From Bacillota bacterium (GTDB lineage: Bacteria; Bacillota; Sulfobacillia; JACIYH01): a stretch of DNA of 64,000 nucleotides. Where the stretch lies: NCBI GenBank assembly GCA_030019365.1, contig JASEFA010000002.1:18046-82045 (forward strand), read 5' to 3'. Of this stretch, positions 53,625-62,352 are shown in pieces. Each line of letters starts with the position of its first letter. The first letter of the stretch is position 1. Under the pieces are notes generated by a model. That model ran no database searches. It had not been told where the DNA came from and saw nothing but the letters and a program-made list of their open reading frames with translations. The position numbers and the translations under genes were made by a program.

Positions 53625-53980
53625 CTCCTCTCCTCCCCTCCTGCATGATGGATGATCGCTCGCTCCCGGAATACCTGCCGTTTCTCTGCTCCCCTGTTCA
53701 CCCCCTCCCGCACCAGCAGCTCGCCGCGCCCGCCTCCCGCCACCACCGGCACCAGGGCCACCTCGACACCTTCCTCCAGCGTCAGGGAGGCCGGGAAAGA
53801 GTGCAAAACCCTATCCCCCAAAATGAGTCGCAGGTTGGGGCGCGCCTCCAAATCCACACCGAAACGGGCCTTCACCGCGGCAAACAGATCCCCCAGCGTC
53901 GGGCCGGGCATCTCCAGCTCCACCACGGGTCCCCCCAGCAGGTCGGCGTAATAGCCATAGTTGCGCAGCCTCACCCGCAC
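53462..53980 (-). CDS. MoaD/ThiS-like sulfur carrier with unusual C-terminal run-on
   Basis: A ubiquitin-like carrier domain (about residues 1-85; RVRLRNYGYYADLLGGPVV start, DLFAAVKARFGV, ASLTLEEGVEVALVPVVAGGG end) of the kind that donates sulfur for the pterin cofactor of tungsten and molybdenum enzymes. Normally such proteins stop right after the terminal GG. Here the frame continues for about 85 codons and overlaps the first 163 bases of the BMP gene in another frame. Either the last stop was lost by a frameshift or sequencing error, or the protein has a tail to be cut off. GTG 53980 with GGGAGGGA upstream overlaps the end of AOR 1. Domain call good; the true end is uncertain. Confidence 0.7.
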   Translation of the reverse strand: MRVRLRNYGYYADLLGGPVVELEMPGPTLGDLFAAVKARFGVDLEARPNLRLILGDRVLHSFPASLTLEEGVEVALVPVVAGGGRGELLVREGVNRGAEKRQVFRERAIIHHAGGEERRCTGGHLSPGWCCSCWPPWWRPARSRPSSPSRPSRPSRRSSPRRSTWDSSTWVR

Positions 53981-55923
53981 GACCCGCTCCCTCCCCACGC
54001 GCCGCCGCCGCCGCGCTGTGGACCCGGCACCTTCCCGCCTCCCCGCTGCGGGCCCGGCACCTCATCTCCCAGCACCCGAGCCGCTTCCTCCTCCAGGCCC
54101 AGGCGTCGCAGGGTTTCGGGCAGCGGCACCCCCTGCCGGTCCCAGCCGTGGGCCCGGTAATACTCGGAGAGCATGGTCTGCAGATGGACTACCTGGCCCC
54201 GTGCGGGCCCATGGGGGAGGGGCTGGTGGGTGTAGCGACGGGGCAGGCGGTCGTCCCGGGCGGGCACCATGCCACGCCGGAGGTTGAAGAGTCGCTCCAG
54301 GTTGTAGGCCCGCTCCGCCAGGTGCATCAACTCCGCCTCGGTCCGTTCCTCCCCCGTGGCCAGGGAGATGAAGCGGACCAGATCCGCCGGCAGCAGAGCG
54401 TAGGTGGCGAATGTGGTGTACTTGCATATTTCCGCGGAGTCGCACAGCATGGCGAAGTATTCGTGCCAGAGTACCATGGGGACCTTGCCCCGCTCCGTGT
54501 ACGGATCAACGCAATAGGGATTCCCGAACCACCGCTCTCCTTCCTGCTCACTCATCCCCAGCAACTCGAAGTTGGGCAGGGCGGTGAGGTGATCGCCCCC
54601 GCGGTTGGCCGTCGCCTCGGAAAGGCCGAAGCCCTTACCCGTGCGCACGTCGAAGGCGGGTAGCTCCAGCCCCTTCACTTCCAGGGCGAACTCCTCCGAG
54701 CCCGGGATGGCCCGGGCCATGCGGGCCACCCCCCACCCGGCCATCTCCCCCAGCCCCTCCCGGTACGCGATCTTCTTCAGGAGATCGACGATGAGCCCGC
54801 CATCGCCCCAGGGGAGTCTCTCCGGGATGAGGTCGCGCTGGGAGGCCTCCATAAGGAAGGAAATGGCGGTACCGGCGGAAATGGTGTCCAGGCCCAGGTC
54901 GTTGCAGAGGTGGTTGGCGTAGAGGATGGCCTCCAGGTCGCCCAGGCCCACCCGCGACCCCAGGCACACCAGGGTCTCGTACTCGGGCCCGCCGCCCCTC
55001 ATCGCGTAAGGGCCGCCCCTCACCTCCACGAAGTTCTTGCAGTGCAGCGGGCAGCCCCAACAGGCTTTCTTCCCCACGGTATGGTCGGCGTGCATGCGCC
55101 GGGACGATATGCGCTCGTAATGCTCGAAGACGCCCTCCTGGGCGTTGCGGGTGGAGAGCCCCCCGCTCGCCTGGGCGATGTCGACCAGTATGGAGGTGCC
55201 ATATTTGGAGAAATCGGGGTAGGTGCGGTCGGCCATGATCTTGCGATAGGCGTCGCGCACGGCATTAAGAAATCCCTCGGCATCGGCCACCTTCACCTTG
55301 CCGGTGCCGCGAGTGGCGATGCCCTTGAGCTTCTTCGCCCCCCACACCGCCCCCAGGCCGGGCCGCGCCTGGGCGTCCCAGCCGTCGTTCATCACCGCCG
55401 ACACCAGCACCCGGTTCTCGCCCGCCGGACCTATGCCCAGGTAGTGGACATCGGGGCCGTGCTTCTGCTCCAGCATATCCCAGGTGCGGAAGAGGCCCTG
55501 GCCCCACATGTCGCCGGCGGAAAAGAGGCGGCCGCGACCGTCCTCCAGGTAGAGATACACCGGCTCGGGGCTTGACCCGCTGATGACCAGGACGTCGAAC
55601 CCGGCCAGCTTCATCTCGGGCCCGAAGTGCCCGCCCGAGTTGGAGTGCCCCACCAGGCCGGTCTTGGGCGAGACCGCCGCCACCGTGAAGCGCCCGGAAG
55701 CGGGAGCCAGGGTGCCCGTGATGGGGCCGGTGGCCACCACGATGACGTTTTCCGGCCCCAGGGGATCGGCCTCCGGGGGGACCAGGTCGTAGAGGAGGCG
55801 GGCGGCCAGGGCCCTGCCCCCCAGATAGTCCCGCTGCCAGGACTCCGGGAAGGGCGCGGGCTCCACAGTCCCCCGGCTGAGATCAACCCAGAGGATGGTG
55901 TCCTGGTAGGAAACCCCTGTCAC
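53971..55923 (-). CDS. Aldehyde ferredoxin oxidoreductase family protein (AOR 1)
   Basis: Tungsten-pterin oxidoreductase family protein, 650 residues. Domain 1 has VVATGPITGTLAPASGRFTV (pterin binding). The [4Fe-4S] ligands are CWGCPLHC (C-x2-C-x3-C) and a fourth Cys in AEICKYTTFA; LGLDTISAGTAISFLME is the second pterin motif. The C-terminus has a repeated PGPQRGGGK tail. It should oxidise an aldehyde to an acid with ferredoxin, or run in reverse, or act on another carbonyl or ring. It precedes the MoaD-like gene and follows preA. Family firm, substrate unknown. Confidence 0.92.
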   Translation of the reverse strand: MTGVSYQDTILWVDLSRGTVEPAPFPESWQRDYLGGRALAARLLYDLVPPEADPLGPENVIVVATGPITGTLAPASGRFTVAAVSPKTGLVGHSNSGGHFGPEMKLAGFDVLVISGSSPEPVYLYLEDGRGRLFSAGDMWGQGLFRTWDMLEQKHGPDVHYLGIGPAGENRVLVSAVMNDGWDAQARPGLGAVWGAKKLKGIATRGTGKVKVADAEGFLNAVRDAYRKIMADRTYPDFSKYGTSILVDIAQASGGLSTRNAQEGVFEHYERISSRRMHADHTVGKKACWGCPLHCKNFVEVRGGPYAMRGGGPEYETLVCLGSRVGLGDLEAILYANHLCNDLGLDTISAGTAISFLMEASQRDLIPERLPWGDGGLIVDLLKKIAYREGLGEMAGWGVARMARAIPGSEEFALEVKGLELPAFDVRTGKGFGLSEATANRGGDHLTALPNFELLGMSEQEGERWFGNPYCVDPYTERGKVPMVLWHEYFAMLCDSAEICKYTTFATYALLPADLVRFISLATGEERTEAELMHLAERAYNLERLFNLRRGMVPARDDRLPRRYTHQPLPHGPARGQVVHLQTMLSEYYRAHGWDRQGVPLPETLRRLGLEEEAARVLGDEVPGPQRGGGKVPGPQRGGGGAWGGSGSCG

Positions 55924-56013
55924 GGTCCCACCCCTCCTTCACCCGCCCCTCCCTGGGCGCCACTCCTTCACCGCCGCTCCTTCGCCGCCCGCGCCGCTAG
56001 CGGGTGGCACCAT

Positions 56014-57192
56014 TCAGTAGGGGCGGCTCATGGCGCTTTGGGGGCAGATGCTGCCACACAGGCCGCATCCCTGGCATCTCAGCTCGTCCACGGTGACCGG
56101 TCCCACCCCGTCCTGGGATATGGCCCGGGCCGGGCAACCGGGTATGCACATGCCGCACCCGCTGCAGCGGTCGGGATCCACCTGGGTGGGCGTCACCTCG
56201 AGTTTGACGGGCTGGCCCTCGCCCACCGCCCGGATGTACCGGCCCCGGATCTCCTCAGCAGAACGGTAACCGTGGGCATCCAGCCACGCCCCCACCTCGG
56301 CGGCCACCCGCCCGTATATGCCCGGTCCCTGCAGGATGGCGCCCGTGCAAATCTGCACCGCCCAGGCCCCGGCCATGAGGAACTGGACGGCATCCCGCCC
56401 CGACATGACGCCCCCCACCCCGATCACGGGCCTGGGCGTGGCCCGGGCCAGCTCGAACACGCAGCGCAGGGCCAGGGACTTGACGGGTGCGCCCGAGATC
56501 CAGCCGTAACCGAACGGGCTGCCCAGGTAAGGGGCGGGGTTTTCGGGATCGAAGTCCAGACACGGACCCAGGGAGTTGATGGCCACGAACCCGTCCACGT
56601 AGGGCTCGATGGCCCGCGCCACCGCCACCAGGTCGGGGACGTTGGGGGAAAGCTTGGCGAAGATGGGGATGCTCACCGCCTCGCGCAGGGCGCGGGCGGT
56701 CCCCAGCACGGGGTCGATGGTGCCACCCAGGTAGTGGACGGAAAACTCGATGGCCTGCACCCCCGCCCGTTCCACCTGGGGGCCCACTTCCCGCACCTCA
56801 TCGGCGGTATAGCCGATGCTGGCGATCACGGGCAAACCCGCCTGCCTGACGCGCGGGTACTCCGTGGAAAGCCACCTCTGCAGGGGCAGGTCCGACCACA
56901 GTTCCGTGTTGAGCAGGGCCTGGCCCACCTGCACCTCGGTGCGCACCACGCGCGCCAGGCCCCCGCCCGCCCCCACGCAGATGAGGTGCATGGTCCGCCC
57001 CCGGCCCGGTACCATCATATTGGGGTGGGGTACCGGGGCCGGCCTCACCGATACCGTCTTGCACACCAGCCCACCGGCGCCCCCCTCCGCCGCCCGCAGC
57101 AGGGCGGCGGCGTCCTGGGAGGGCGGCCCGGCCGCCGTGAACACGGGGTTGGGGAACTCGAGGCCGGCGATACTCACCCGCAGGTCAGCCAA
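56014..57192 (-). CDS. preA: Dihydropyrimidine dehydrogenase (PreA-like) subunit with C-terminal ferredoxin domain
   Basis: A 392-residue flavoprotein of the dihydroorotate/dihydropyrimidine dehydrogenase family, interconverting uracil or thymine and the dihydro forms. FMN-barrel motifs are PNPVFTAAGPPSQDA, FSVHYLGGTIDP, AKLSPNVPDLVAVARA and GVGGVMSGRDAVQFLMAGA. The C-terminus carries two [4Fe-4S] motifs (CSGCGMCIPGCPA and CQGCGLCGSICPQ) as in PreA and mammalian DPD. TTG 57192 has GGGAGGTGACGG upstream, four bases after AOR 2. No PreT partner is visible, so ferredoxins or an AOR might supply electrons. Confidence 0.87.
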   Translation of the reverse strand: MADLRVSIAGLEFPNPVFTAAGPPSQDAAALLRAAEGGAGGLVCKTVSVRPAPVPHPNMMVPGRGRTMHLICVGAGGGLARVVRTEVQVGQALLNTELWSDLPLQRWLSTEYPRVRQAGLPVIASIGYTADEVREVGPQVERAGVQAIEFSVHYLGGTIDPVLGTARALREAVSIPIFAKLSPNVPDLVAVARAIEPYVDGFVAINSLGPCLDFDPENPAPYLGSPFGYGWISGAPVKSLALRCVFELARATPRPVIGVGGVMSGRDAVQFLMAGAWAVQICTGAILQGPGIYGRVAAEVGAWLDAHGYRSAEEIRGRYIRAVGEGQPVKLEVTPTQVDPDRCSGCGMCIPGCPARAISQDGVGPVTVDELRCQGCGLCGSICPQSAMSRPY

Positions 57193-57196
57193 GCCG

Positions 57197-59182
57197 TCAC
57201 CTCCCCCCGCCGCCGGACCGGGACTTCTCCGAACGGGGCCGCGCGGGCCGCAGCCCCGGGGCCAGGCGGCCCAGGCGACCCAGCTCCTCGGCCACGTCCC
57301 CCAGCCCGGCCTGCTCCAGGGTATCCCGGTAGGGCAGCCCGGTGGCCTGATCGTAGCCCCTGACCTCGTAGAACTCCTTCAGCATGGGCTCCAGGTGGCA
57401 CACCTGGCCCTGCGCCGGGCCGGAGGGCATGGGTTCCTCGGTGAAGCGGGGGTGCAGGGTGTCGCGGGAGCGGTCCCAGCCCACCCTGACGTTGAACGCC
57501 CGCCGCAGGTGGCAGATGCGGCGGCCCAGGGCCCGTACCGCCTCGGGGTCGGCGTATTCCTCCATGCCGGTGGCGGTGGAGATGGCGCGGGCGAACTCCG
57601 GAAAGTAGTAGATGGGCGGCCACATCACCCCGTACTTGCAGAGGATCATGGAATCGCACACCGCGAAGCACTCCTCCTGGTCCGCCACCATGTAACCCTT
57701 GTACGTCTCATCCAGCAGGTTCCCGCACACTTCCGGATCCAGGTGGGGGAAGCGCTCGACGGCCTTGGAGTGGAACCCTAGCTCGTCGATCACCGACAGG
57801 CTGCGCAGGTGATCGGCCCCGCGCACGTTGGTGGCGTACGTACATCCCACCGACTTGTGGGAGCGGGGGTCCTGGCCGGATGCTTCCAGCCCGTTGACCG
57901 AGATGGAGTAGCGCGGGGCTTCTCCACCGATCTCCCGCGCCGCCAGGTCACACCCCTCCCCCAGCAGGCGCCCGAAGCCTTCCCGGCGGGCGATCTGCTC
58001 CAGCAGGGCGAGGGCCACCTGGCCGTCGCCCCATCGGATCTCCATGCCGCCCGTGTCATCCTTGCCGATCAGGCCGCGCTCGTACAACTCCATGGCGAAG
58101 GCCACCGCCGCCCCCGCCGAGATGGTGTCCAGGCCATAAATGTTGCACAGGTAGTTGGCCTGCATCACCACGTCCAGGTCGTACACCAGGATGTTGGGCC
58201 CCCAGGCGTCCACCGTCTCGTACTCGGGCCCCTCGGAACGGGTACCCCGGTACGGCCCCGAGGACACGTGGGAAACGTACTTGCATTGCAGGGCGCAGCC
58301 GAAGCAGGCCTTGTGGGCCACCCGGTACCTCTGCCGGATGGCCTCGCACCCCACCCGCTCCACGTCGGGGAGGTAACCGTCCCCGTGGTTCTTCACGGGT
58401 AGGCGGCCGATGGCGTTCATGGCGTCGGTGAGACCGGTGGTGCCGTACCGGCGGGAGGTGCGGCGGATGTAGTCCGCCCATTCGCCCTCCCGGTGGGCGC
58501 GGTGGGCGTCGCGGCACGCGGCCAGGAATCCCTCCGCGTCGGCCACCCGCACGCGCCCGCTACCGCGCACGGCGATGGCCTTAAGCCCCTTCGCTCCCAT
58601 CACGGCACCCGTGCCGGTGCGCCCGGCGGCCCGCCAGTAGTCGGACATGATGGCGGCATACCGCACCAGCTTCTCCCCGGCCGGGCCGATGCAGGCCACC
58701 TTCACGTCGGGATCGCCCAGCTCCCGGGCGATGGTCTCCGTGGTCTCCGGTACGGTCTTCCCCCACAGGGCGGCCGCCCGGCGCAACTCGGCCCTCCCGT
58801 CCGAGATGCAGAGCCACACCGGCGCGGAAGCTTTCCCCCGGATGACCAGGTAATCGTACCCGGCGTACTTCAGCTCCGCCCCGAAGAACCCGCCCGCGTG
58901 GGCCTCCCCCCAGTGGGAGGTGAGGGGCGAGAGGGAGGCTGCCATCCACCGTCCCGAGGGCGGGAAAAGGGTCCCGGTGAGAGGGCCGGTGGCGATCACC
59001 AGCACGTTCTCCGGCCCCAGGGGATCCACCCCCGGCGCCACCTCATCCCACAGGACGCGGGCGGCTATCCCGTCCCCGCCCAGATACATGCGCTGCATCT
59101 CCTCCGGGACGGGGTGCGCCTCCACCCTGCCCGCGGAGAGGTCCACGTCCAGGAACCTGCCCTGATATCCGCCGTACGCCAC
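57197..59182 (-). CDS. Aldehyde ferredoxin oxidoreductase family protein (AOR 2)
   Basis: AOR paralogue of 661 residues. VIATGPLTGTLFPPSGRWMA, the cluster motif CFGCALQC (C-x2-C-x3-C), the fourth Cys in MILCKYGVMWPP, and YGLDTISAGAAVAFAME are all present, so all cofactor sites look intact. GTG 59182 follows AAGGAGG by seven bases; the open frame extends far upstream but overlaps the ferredoxin gene. It starts just after the ferredoxin-like gene, the usual partner arrangement for AOR enzymes that reduce or oxidise ferredoxin. Confidence 0.93.
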   Translation of the reverse strand: MAYGGYQGRFLDVDLSAGRVEAHPVPEEMQRMYLGGDGIAARVLWDEVAPGVDPLGPENVLVIATGPLTGTLFPPSGRWMAASLSPLTSHWGEAHAGGFFGAELKYAGYDYLVIRGKASAPVWLCISDGRAELRRAAALWGKTVPETTETIARELGDPDVKVACIGPAGEKLVRYAAIMSDYWRAAGRTGTGAVMGAKGLKAIAVRGSGRVRVADAEGFLAACRDAHRAHREGEWADYIRRTSRRYGTTGLTDAMNAIGRLPVKNHGDGYLPDVERVGCEAIRQRYRVAHKACFGCALQCKYVSHVSSGPYRGTRSEGPEYETVDAWGPNILVYDLDVVMQANYLCNIYGLDTISAGAAVAFAMELYERGLIGKDDTGGMEIRWGDGQVALALLEQIARREGFGRLLGEGCDLAAREIGGEAPRYSISVNGLEASGQDPRSHKSVGCTYATNVRGADHLRSLSVIDELGFHSKAVERFPHLDPEVCGNLLDETYKGYMVADQEECFAVCDSMILCKYGVMWPPIYYFPEFARAISTATGMEEYADPEAVRALGRRICHLRRAFNVRVGWDRSRDTLHPRFTEEPMPSGPAQGQVCHLEPMLKEFYEVRGYDQATGLPYRDTLEQAGLGDVAEELGRLGRLAPGLRPARPRSEKSRSGGGGR

Positions 59183-59184
59183 GC

Positions 59185-59673
59185 TCACCCCTCCTTCACC
59201 GCCAGGTCCAGGTAGCGGGTGAGGTAACCCAGGCTGGCCCGCTTGCGCGCCAGGCCCACCCGGTCGGCCCGCACGTACTCGATGGCCCCCACCGGGCACA
59301 TCTCGGCGCAGCGGGGGTTGCCCCCGCACAGGTCGCACTTCATGATCTTCCCCGTCTCCGGGTGGATGGCGGGGCCCCCGAAGGGACAGGCCAGCACGCA
59401 CATGTGACACCCGATGCACCGCCGCCCGTCCACCAGCACCGCGCCCGTTTCGGGGTCGCGGCTGATGGCCCGGGCCGTGCACGCCTCCATGCACAGGGCG
59501 GTCTGGCACTGCTGGCACACCATGGGGACGTCCACCCCCTCCCGCTTCCAGGAAACCACCTGGAGGCGGGAAAGGGCGGGGCTGAACACCTTCTCGTGCT
59601 CCCACGAGCAGGCCAGCTCGCACACCCGGCACCCGGTACACTTCTCCGGCCACACCAGCAGCACTTTCTGCAC
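59185..59673 (-). CDS. 4Fe-4S ferredoxin-type electron-transfer protein
   Basis: A 162-residue iron-sulfur protein with four cysteine-rich motifs that can hold four [4Fe-4S] clusters: CTGCRVCELAC, CQQCQTALCMEAC, CIGCHMCVLAC and CDLCGGNPRCAEMC. This is the DmsB/HycB-like type found beside AOR genes. It should carry electrons between AOR 2 and another carrier. GTG 59673 has GGGGGGAGAG upstream; the stop overlaps nothing but lies two bases before AOR 2. Confidence 0.93.
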   Translation of the reverse strand: MQKVLLVWPEKCTGCRVCELACSWEHEKVFSPALSRLQVVSWKREGVDVPMVCQQCQTALCMEACTARAISRDPETGAVLVDGRRCIGCHMCVLACPFGGPAIHPETGKIMKCDLCGGNPRCAEMCPVGAIEYVRADRVGLARKRASLGYLTRYLDLAVKEG

Positions 59674-59795
59674 GCTCTCTCCCCCCAGCAGTCCTCACCC
59701 TACCCGTCCGCCCGGCCCGCGCCGGCCGGCACTGACGTCCGCTGCGGGCCACGGCCCCTGCCGGCCCGCGCGGCCGGCACCGCTGTGCCGCGCCG

Positions 59796-60023
59796 CTATC
59801 CGCCCCCCGCCGGCCACAGGAGAGCCACCCGGTCTCCCGCCCGCAGGATCACATCTTCGCCCGCCCGGCGGTCGTTCACCACCACCACCACCGGGGGAAA
59901 GCGGGGCAGCTCCAGGGTCTCAATGAGCTGGGCGGCGCGGGCGCCTTCCGGCAACTCCACCTCCGCCTCTCCGGCGGGGTAGTACTGGGCGAGCGGCCCT
60001 ACCACCTTAACCGATACCTTCAA
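59796..60023 (-). CDS. MoaD/ThiS-family sulfur carrier protein
   Basis: A 75-residue ubiquitin-like protein, MKVSVKVVGPLAQYYP at the start and VALLWPAGGG at the end, so it has the terminal Gly-Gly needed for activation by a MoeB-type enzyme. Such small carriers beside AOR genes are thought to serve the tungsten-pterin cofactor. TTG 60023 lies 17 bases inside the end of AOR 3, so translation is probably coupled. The 59674-59795 spacer has no feature I can support. Confidence 0.85.
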   Translation of the reverse strand: MKVSVKVVGPLAQYYPAGEAEVELPEGARAAQLIETLELPRFPPVVVVVNDRRAGEDVILRAGDRVALLWPAGGG

Positions 60024-61890
60024 GGTCTCTCACCAGCTCGGGCAATCCCAGCTCCTCCAGGCGCTCCCGGGTGGGGATGCCCTGGGAGGTCCAGCCGCGC
60101 TCGCGGTAGTACTCGTCCAGCATGTAGTCCAGCTCCACCACGTGGCCCCGCGCGGGCCCATCGGGCGCCGGTTCCTTCAACAGCCGCTCGGGCAGGGTGT
60201 CGTGCGCCCGCCCGATCCCTAGCCGCACGTTGTACATGCGCTGCAGGTTGACCACCCGCTCGCCCAGCTTCTCCAGGTCGCTGACGGAGCAGTCCATACC
60301 GCACGTGACCACCAGCCCCTCGGCCACCTCCTCATATCCCAGGGTGGGGGGCACCATGGTGCCGTACTTGCACGCCCCCACCGACTCCACCACCGCCGCC
60401 CAGTTCTCGTTGACGTACACCATGTGCCCCTTGTGTAGGGGCGAGAGGCGGTCGGCCATCCCGGGCATGTACTGGGGACCGTAAACCCGCCTGATCTCCT
60501 CGTCGAAGCCGCCCTCGTCCAGCACCGGGAAGGCGTAGAGGTGGTCGGCCCCGCGGGCGGAAGTGGCCATGGCCAGCCCCATAGACTTCTGTCCCCGCGG
60601 CTCCTGCCCGGCGATTTCCATCCCCTTGACGTGCATGACCAGCTTCCCTGCCTCCCGGCCCAGCTCGCGGGCCGCGCGCAGGGAGCCGTTTGCCAGCAGG
60701 TCCCCCAGGCCCCGACGGTAGGCCAGCCGGCGGGTGAGCTCCACCACGGTGTCGGCGTTACCCCAGGTCAGGTCCAGGTCGCCCGCCAGCTCCCGGGGGA
60801 GCAACCCCCGGTCCCACGCTTCCATAGCCCAGGAAATCACCGCCCCGGCGCCGATGGTGTCCATCCCCAGCACGTTGCAGAGGTAACCGGCGTAGATCAC
60901 CGCCTCCAGGTCGTCCACCCCGCAGCGGGACCCCAGGGCGGCCAGGGTCTCGAACTCGGGTCCGCCCGTGCGGCAGCGGAAGCCACCCTCCTTCACCTCC
61001 ACGTAACGGCCGCAGCGCTGGGCGCAGGCGAAGTCGGCCCGCGGCTTGATCAGGTACTCGTCCCGCAGTCGCCTGCCCCCGATGCGGCGGGCGGCCGGGA
61101 ACACCCCTGAACGAAGGTTCCAGGCGGGAACCCGGCCTATGTCCGACATGATCTCCATGAGGCCGGCGGTGCCGTAAACCACACGGGTGCCGGCGATGGG
61201 GTCGTCCAGCAGCTTCCCGACCATGCGGCGGCAGAAGTCGGGATAGCGGGCCGGGTCGGCCACCTCCACCCCGCCCGTGCCCCGCACACAGATGGCCTTC
61301 AGCCGCTTGGCCCCCATCACCGCCCCCACGCCGCACCTGGCCGCCACCCGGTCGCGGTCGTTAACGATGGCAGCCACCAGCACCAGGTTCTCCCCCGCGG
61401 GCCCGATGCTGGCCACCCGGCAGTCGTCGCCGTGGGCGTCCAACAGGATGTCTTCGGTCTCGTGGACGTTCCTCCCCCACAGGTGAGCGGCGTCCCTGAT
61501 CTCCACCCGCCCGTCCTCCACGAAAACGTAAACGGGCCGGGGGGAAGCTCCTTCCACCACCAGCCCGTCGTACCCCGCGAACTTGAGGGCGGGGGCCCAG
61601 TGCCCGGCGGCGTGGGCCTCCCCCCAGATCCCGGTGAGGGGGGAGCGGGTGGTTACCACGTAGCGGTTGCCCTGGGGCCACATGGTGCCCGTGAAGGGCC
61701 CCGTGAAGAAGTAGAGCCGGTTATGGGGGCCCAGGGGATCCACTTCCGGCCCCACCTCGCGGTAGAGGAGCCAGGAGGCGTACCCGGTGCCCCCCAGGAA
61801 GCGACGAGCCAGCTCGTGATCCAGGGGTTCCTTCCTGACCTCGCCCCGCGTCAGGTCGACCCGCAGGATCCTACCCGCATACCCGGACAA
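60007..61890 (-). CDS. Aldehyde ferredoxin oxidoreductase family protein (AOR 3, Cys-to-Asp cluster ligand)
   Basis: Third AOR paralogue, 627 residues. FFTGPFTGTMWPQGNRYVV and LGMDTIGAGAVISWAME are intact. In the iron-sulfur motif the sequence is RADFACAQRCGRY, so where AOR 1 and AOR 2 have C-x2-C-x3-C this one has D-x2-C-x3-C; the fourth Cys is in VGACKYGTMVPP. An Asp ligand for a [4Fe-4S] cluster is known in some ferredoxins. TTG 61890 overlaps the ferredoxin stop by 20 bases and has GGTGAT upstream. Substrate unknown. Confidence 0.92.
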   Translation of the reverse strand: MSGYAGRILRVDLTRGEVRKEPLDHELARRFLGGTGYASWLLYREVGPEVDPLGPHNRLYFFTGPFTGTMWPQGNRYVVTTRSPLTGIWGEAHAAGHWAPALKFAGYDGLVVEGASPRPVYVFVEDGRVEIRDAAHLWGRNVHETEDILLDAHGDDCRVASIGPAGENLVLVAAIVNDRDRVAARCGVGAVMGAKRLKAICVRGTGGVEVADPARYPDFCRRMVGKLLDDPIAGTRVVYGTAGLMEIMSDIGRVPAWNLRSGVFPAARRIGGRRLRDEYLIKPRADFACAQRCGRYVEVKEGGFRCRTGGPEFETLAALGSRCGVDDLEAVIYAGYLCNVLGMDTIGAGAVISWAMEAWDRGLLPRELAGDLDLTWGNADTVVELTRRLAYRRGLGDLLANGSLRAARELGREAGKLVMHVKGMEIAGQEPRGQKSMGLAMATSARGADHLYAFPVLDEGGFDEEIRRVYGPQYMPGMADRLSPLHKGHMVYVNENWAAVVESVGACKYGTMVPPTLGYEEVAEGLVVTCGMDCSVSDLEKLGERVVNLQRMYNVRLGIGRAHDTLPERLLKEPAPDGPARGHVVELDYMLDEYYRERGWTSQGIPTRERLEELGLPELVRDLEGIG

Positions 61891-62287
61891 GCTTCATCAC
61901 CCCCGGTGGGCAGAACGCCGCACAGGTACCACACTGGATGCAGATGAGCGGGTACTCTTCCTGGGGATGCAGGAACACCGCCCCGTGGGGACACGCCTCC
62001 TGGCAGGCCCGGCAGGCGGTGCACAGGTCCCGCTCCAGGTCCACGTGGCCGTCCCGCACGGCGAGGGCTCCCGTGGGGCAGGCGTCCACGCAGGGATGGT
62101 CGGCGCAGTTGCGGCACATGACCACCTCGTCCCGCCCGTCGTCGTACCGCCTCACCCGCACGCGGGCCAGGGCCGGGGCCACCCGGGCGAAGTGATGCAG
62201 GCTGCAGGCGGCTTCGCAGTACCGGCACCCCGTGCACTCCCTGGCATCCGCCTCGTAGTGCGCGAGCGCCTCGACCTCTCCCGTCAC
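61871..62287 (-). CDS. 4Fe-4S ferredoxin-type electron-transfer protein
   Basis: A 138-residue protein with four cysteine-rich motifs (CTGCRYCEAAC, CRNCADHPCVDAC, CTACRACQEAC, CIQCGTCAAFC) for about four [4Fe-4S] clusters. GTG 62287 follows GGGGGGTG. It immediately precedes AOR 3 and overlaps it by 20 bases, mirroring the pair at 57197-59673. Expected partner of AOR 3. Confidence 0.92.
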   Translation of the reverse strand: MTGEVEALAHYEADARECTGCRYCEAACSLHHFARVAPALARVRVRRYDDGRDEVVMCRNCADHPCVDACPTGALAVRDGHVDLERDLCTACRACQEACPHGAVFLHPQEEYPLICIQCGTCAAFCPPGVMKLVRVCG

Positions 62288-62352
62288 ACCTTCACCCCCC
62301 AGGCCACACTCCCCACGCGCCCACCCCTCAGCTACCTCCGGGCCGGCCATTC

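Noticed and set aside
57192..59752. A single protein of about 850 residues fusing an N-terminal extension to AOR 2
   Set aside because: The first 190 codons are an off-frame reading of the ferredoxin gene at 59185-59673; GTG 59182 has a strong ribosome-binding site.
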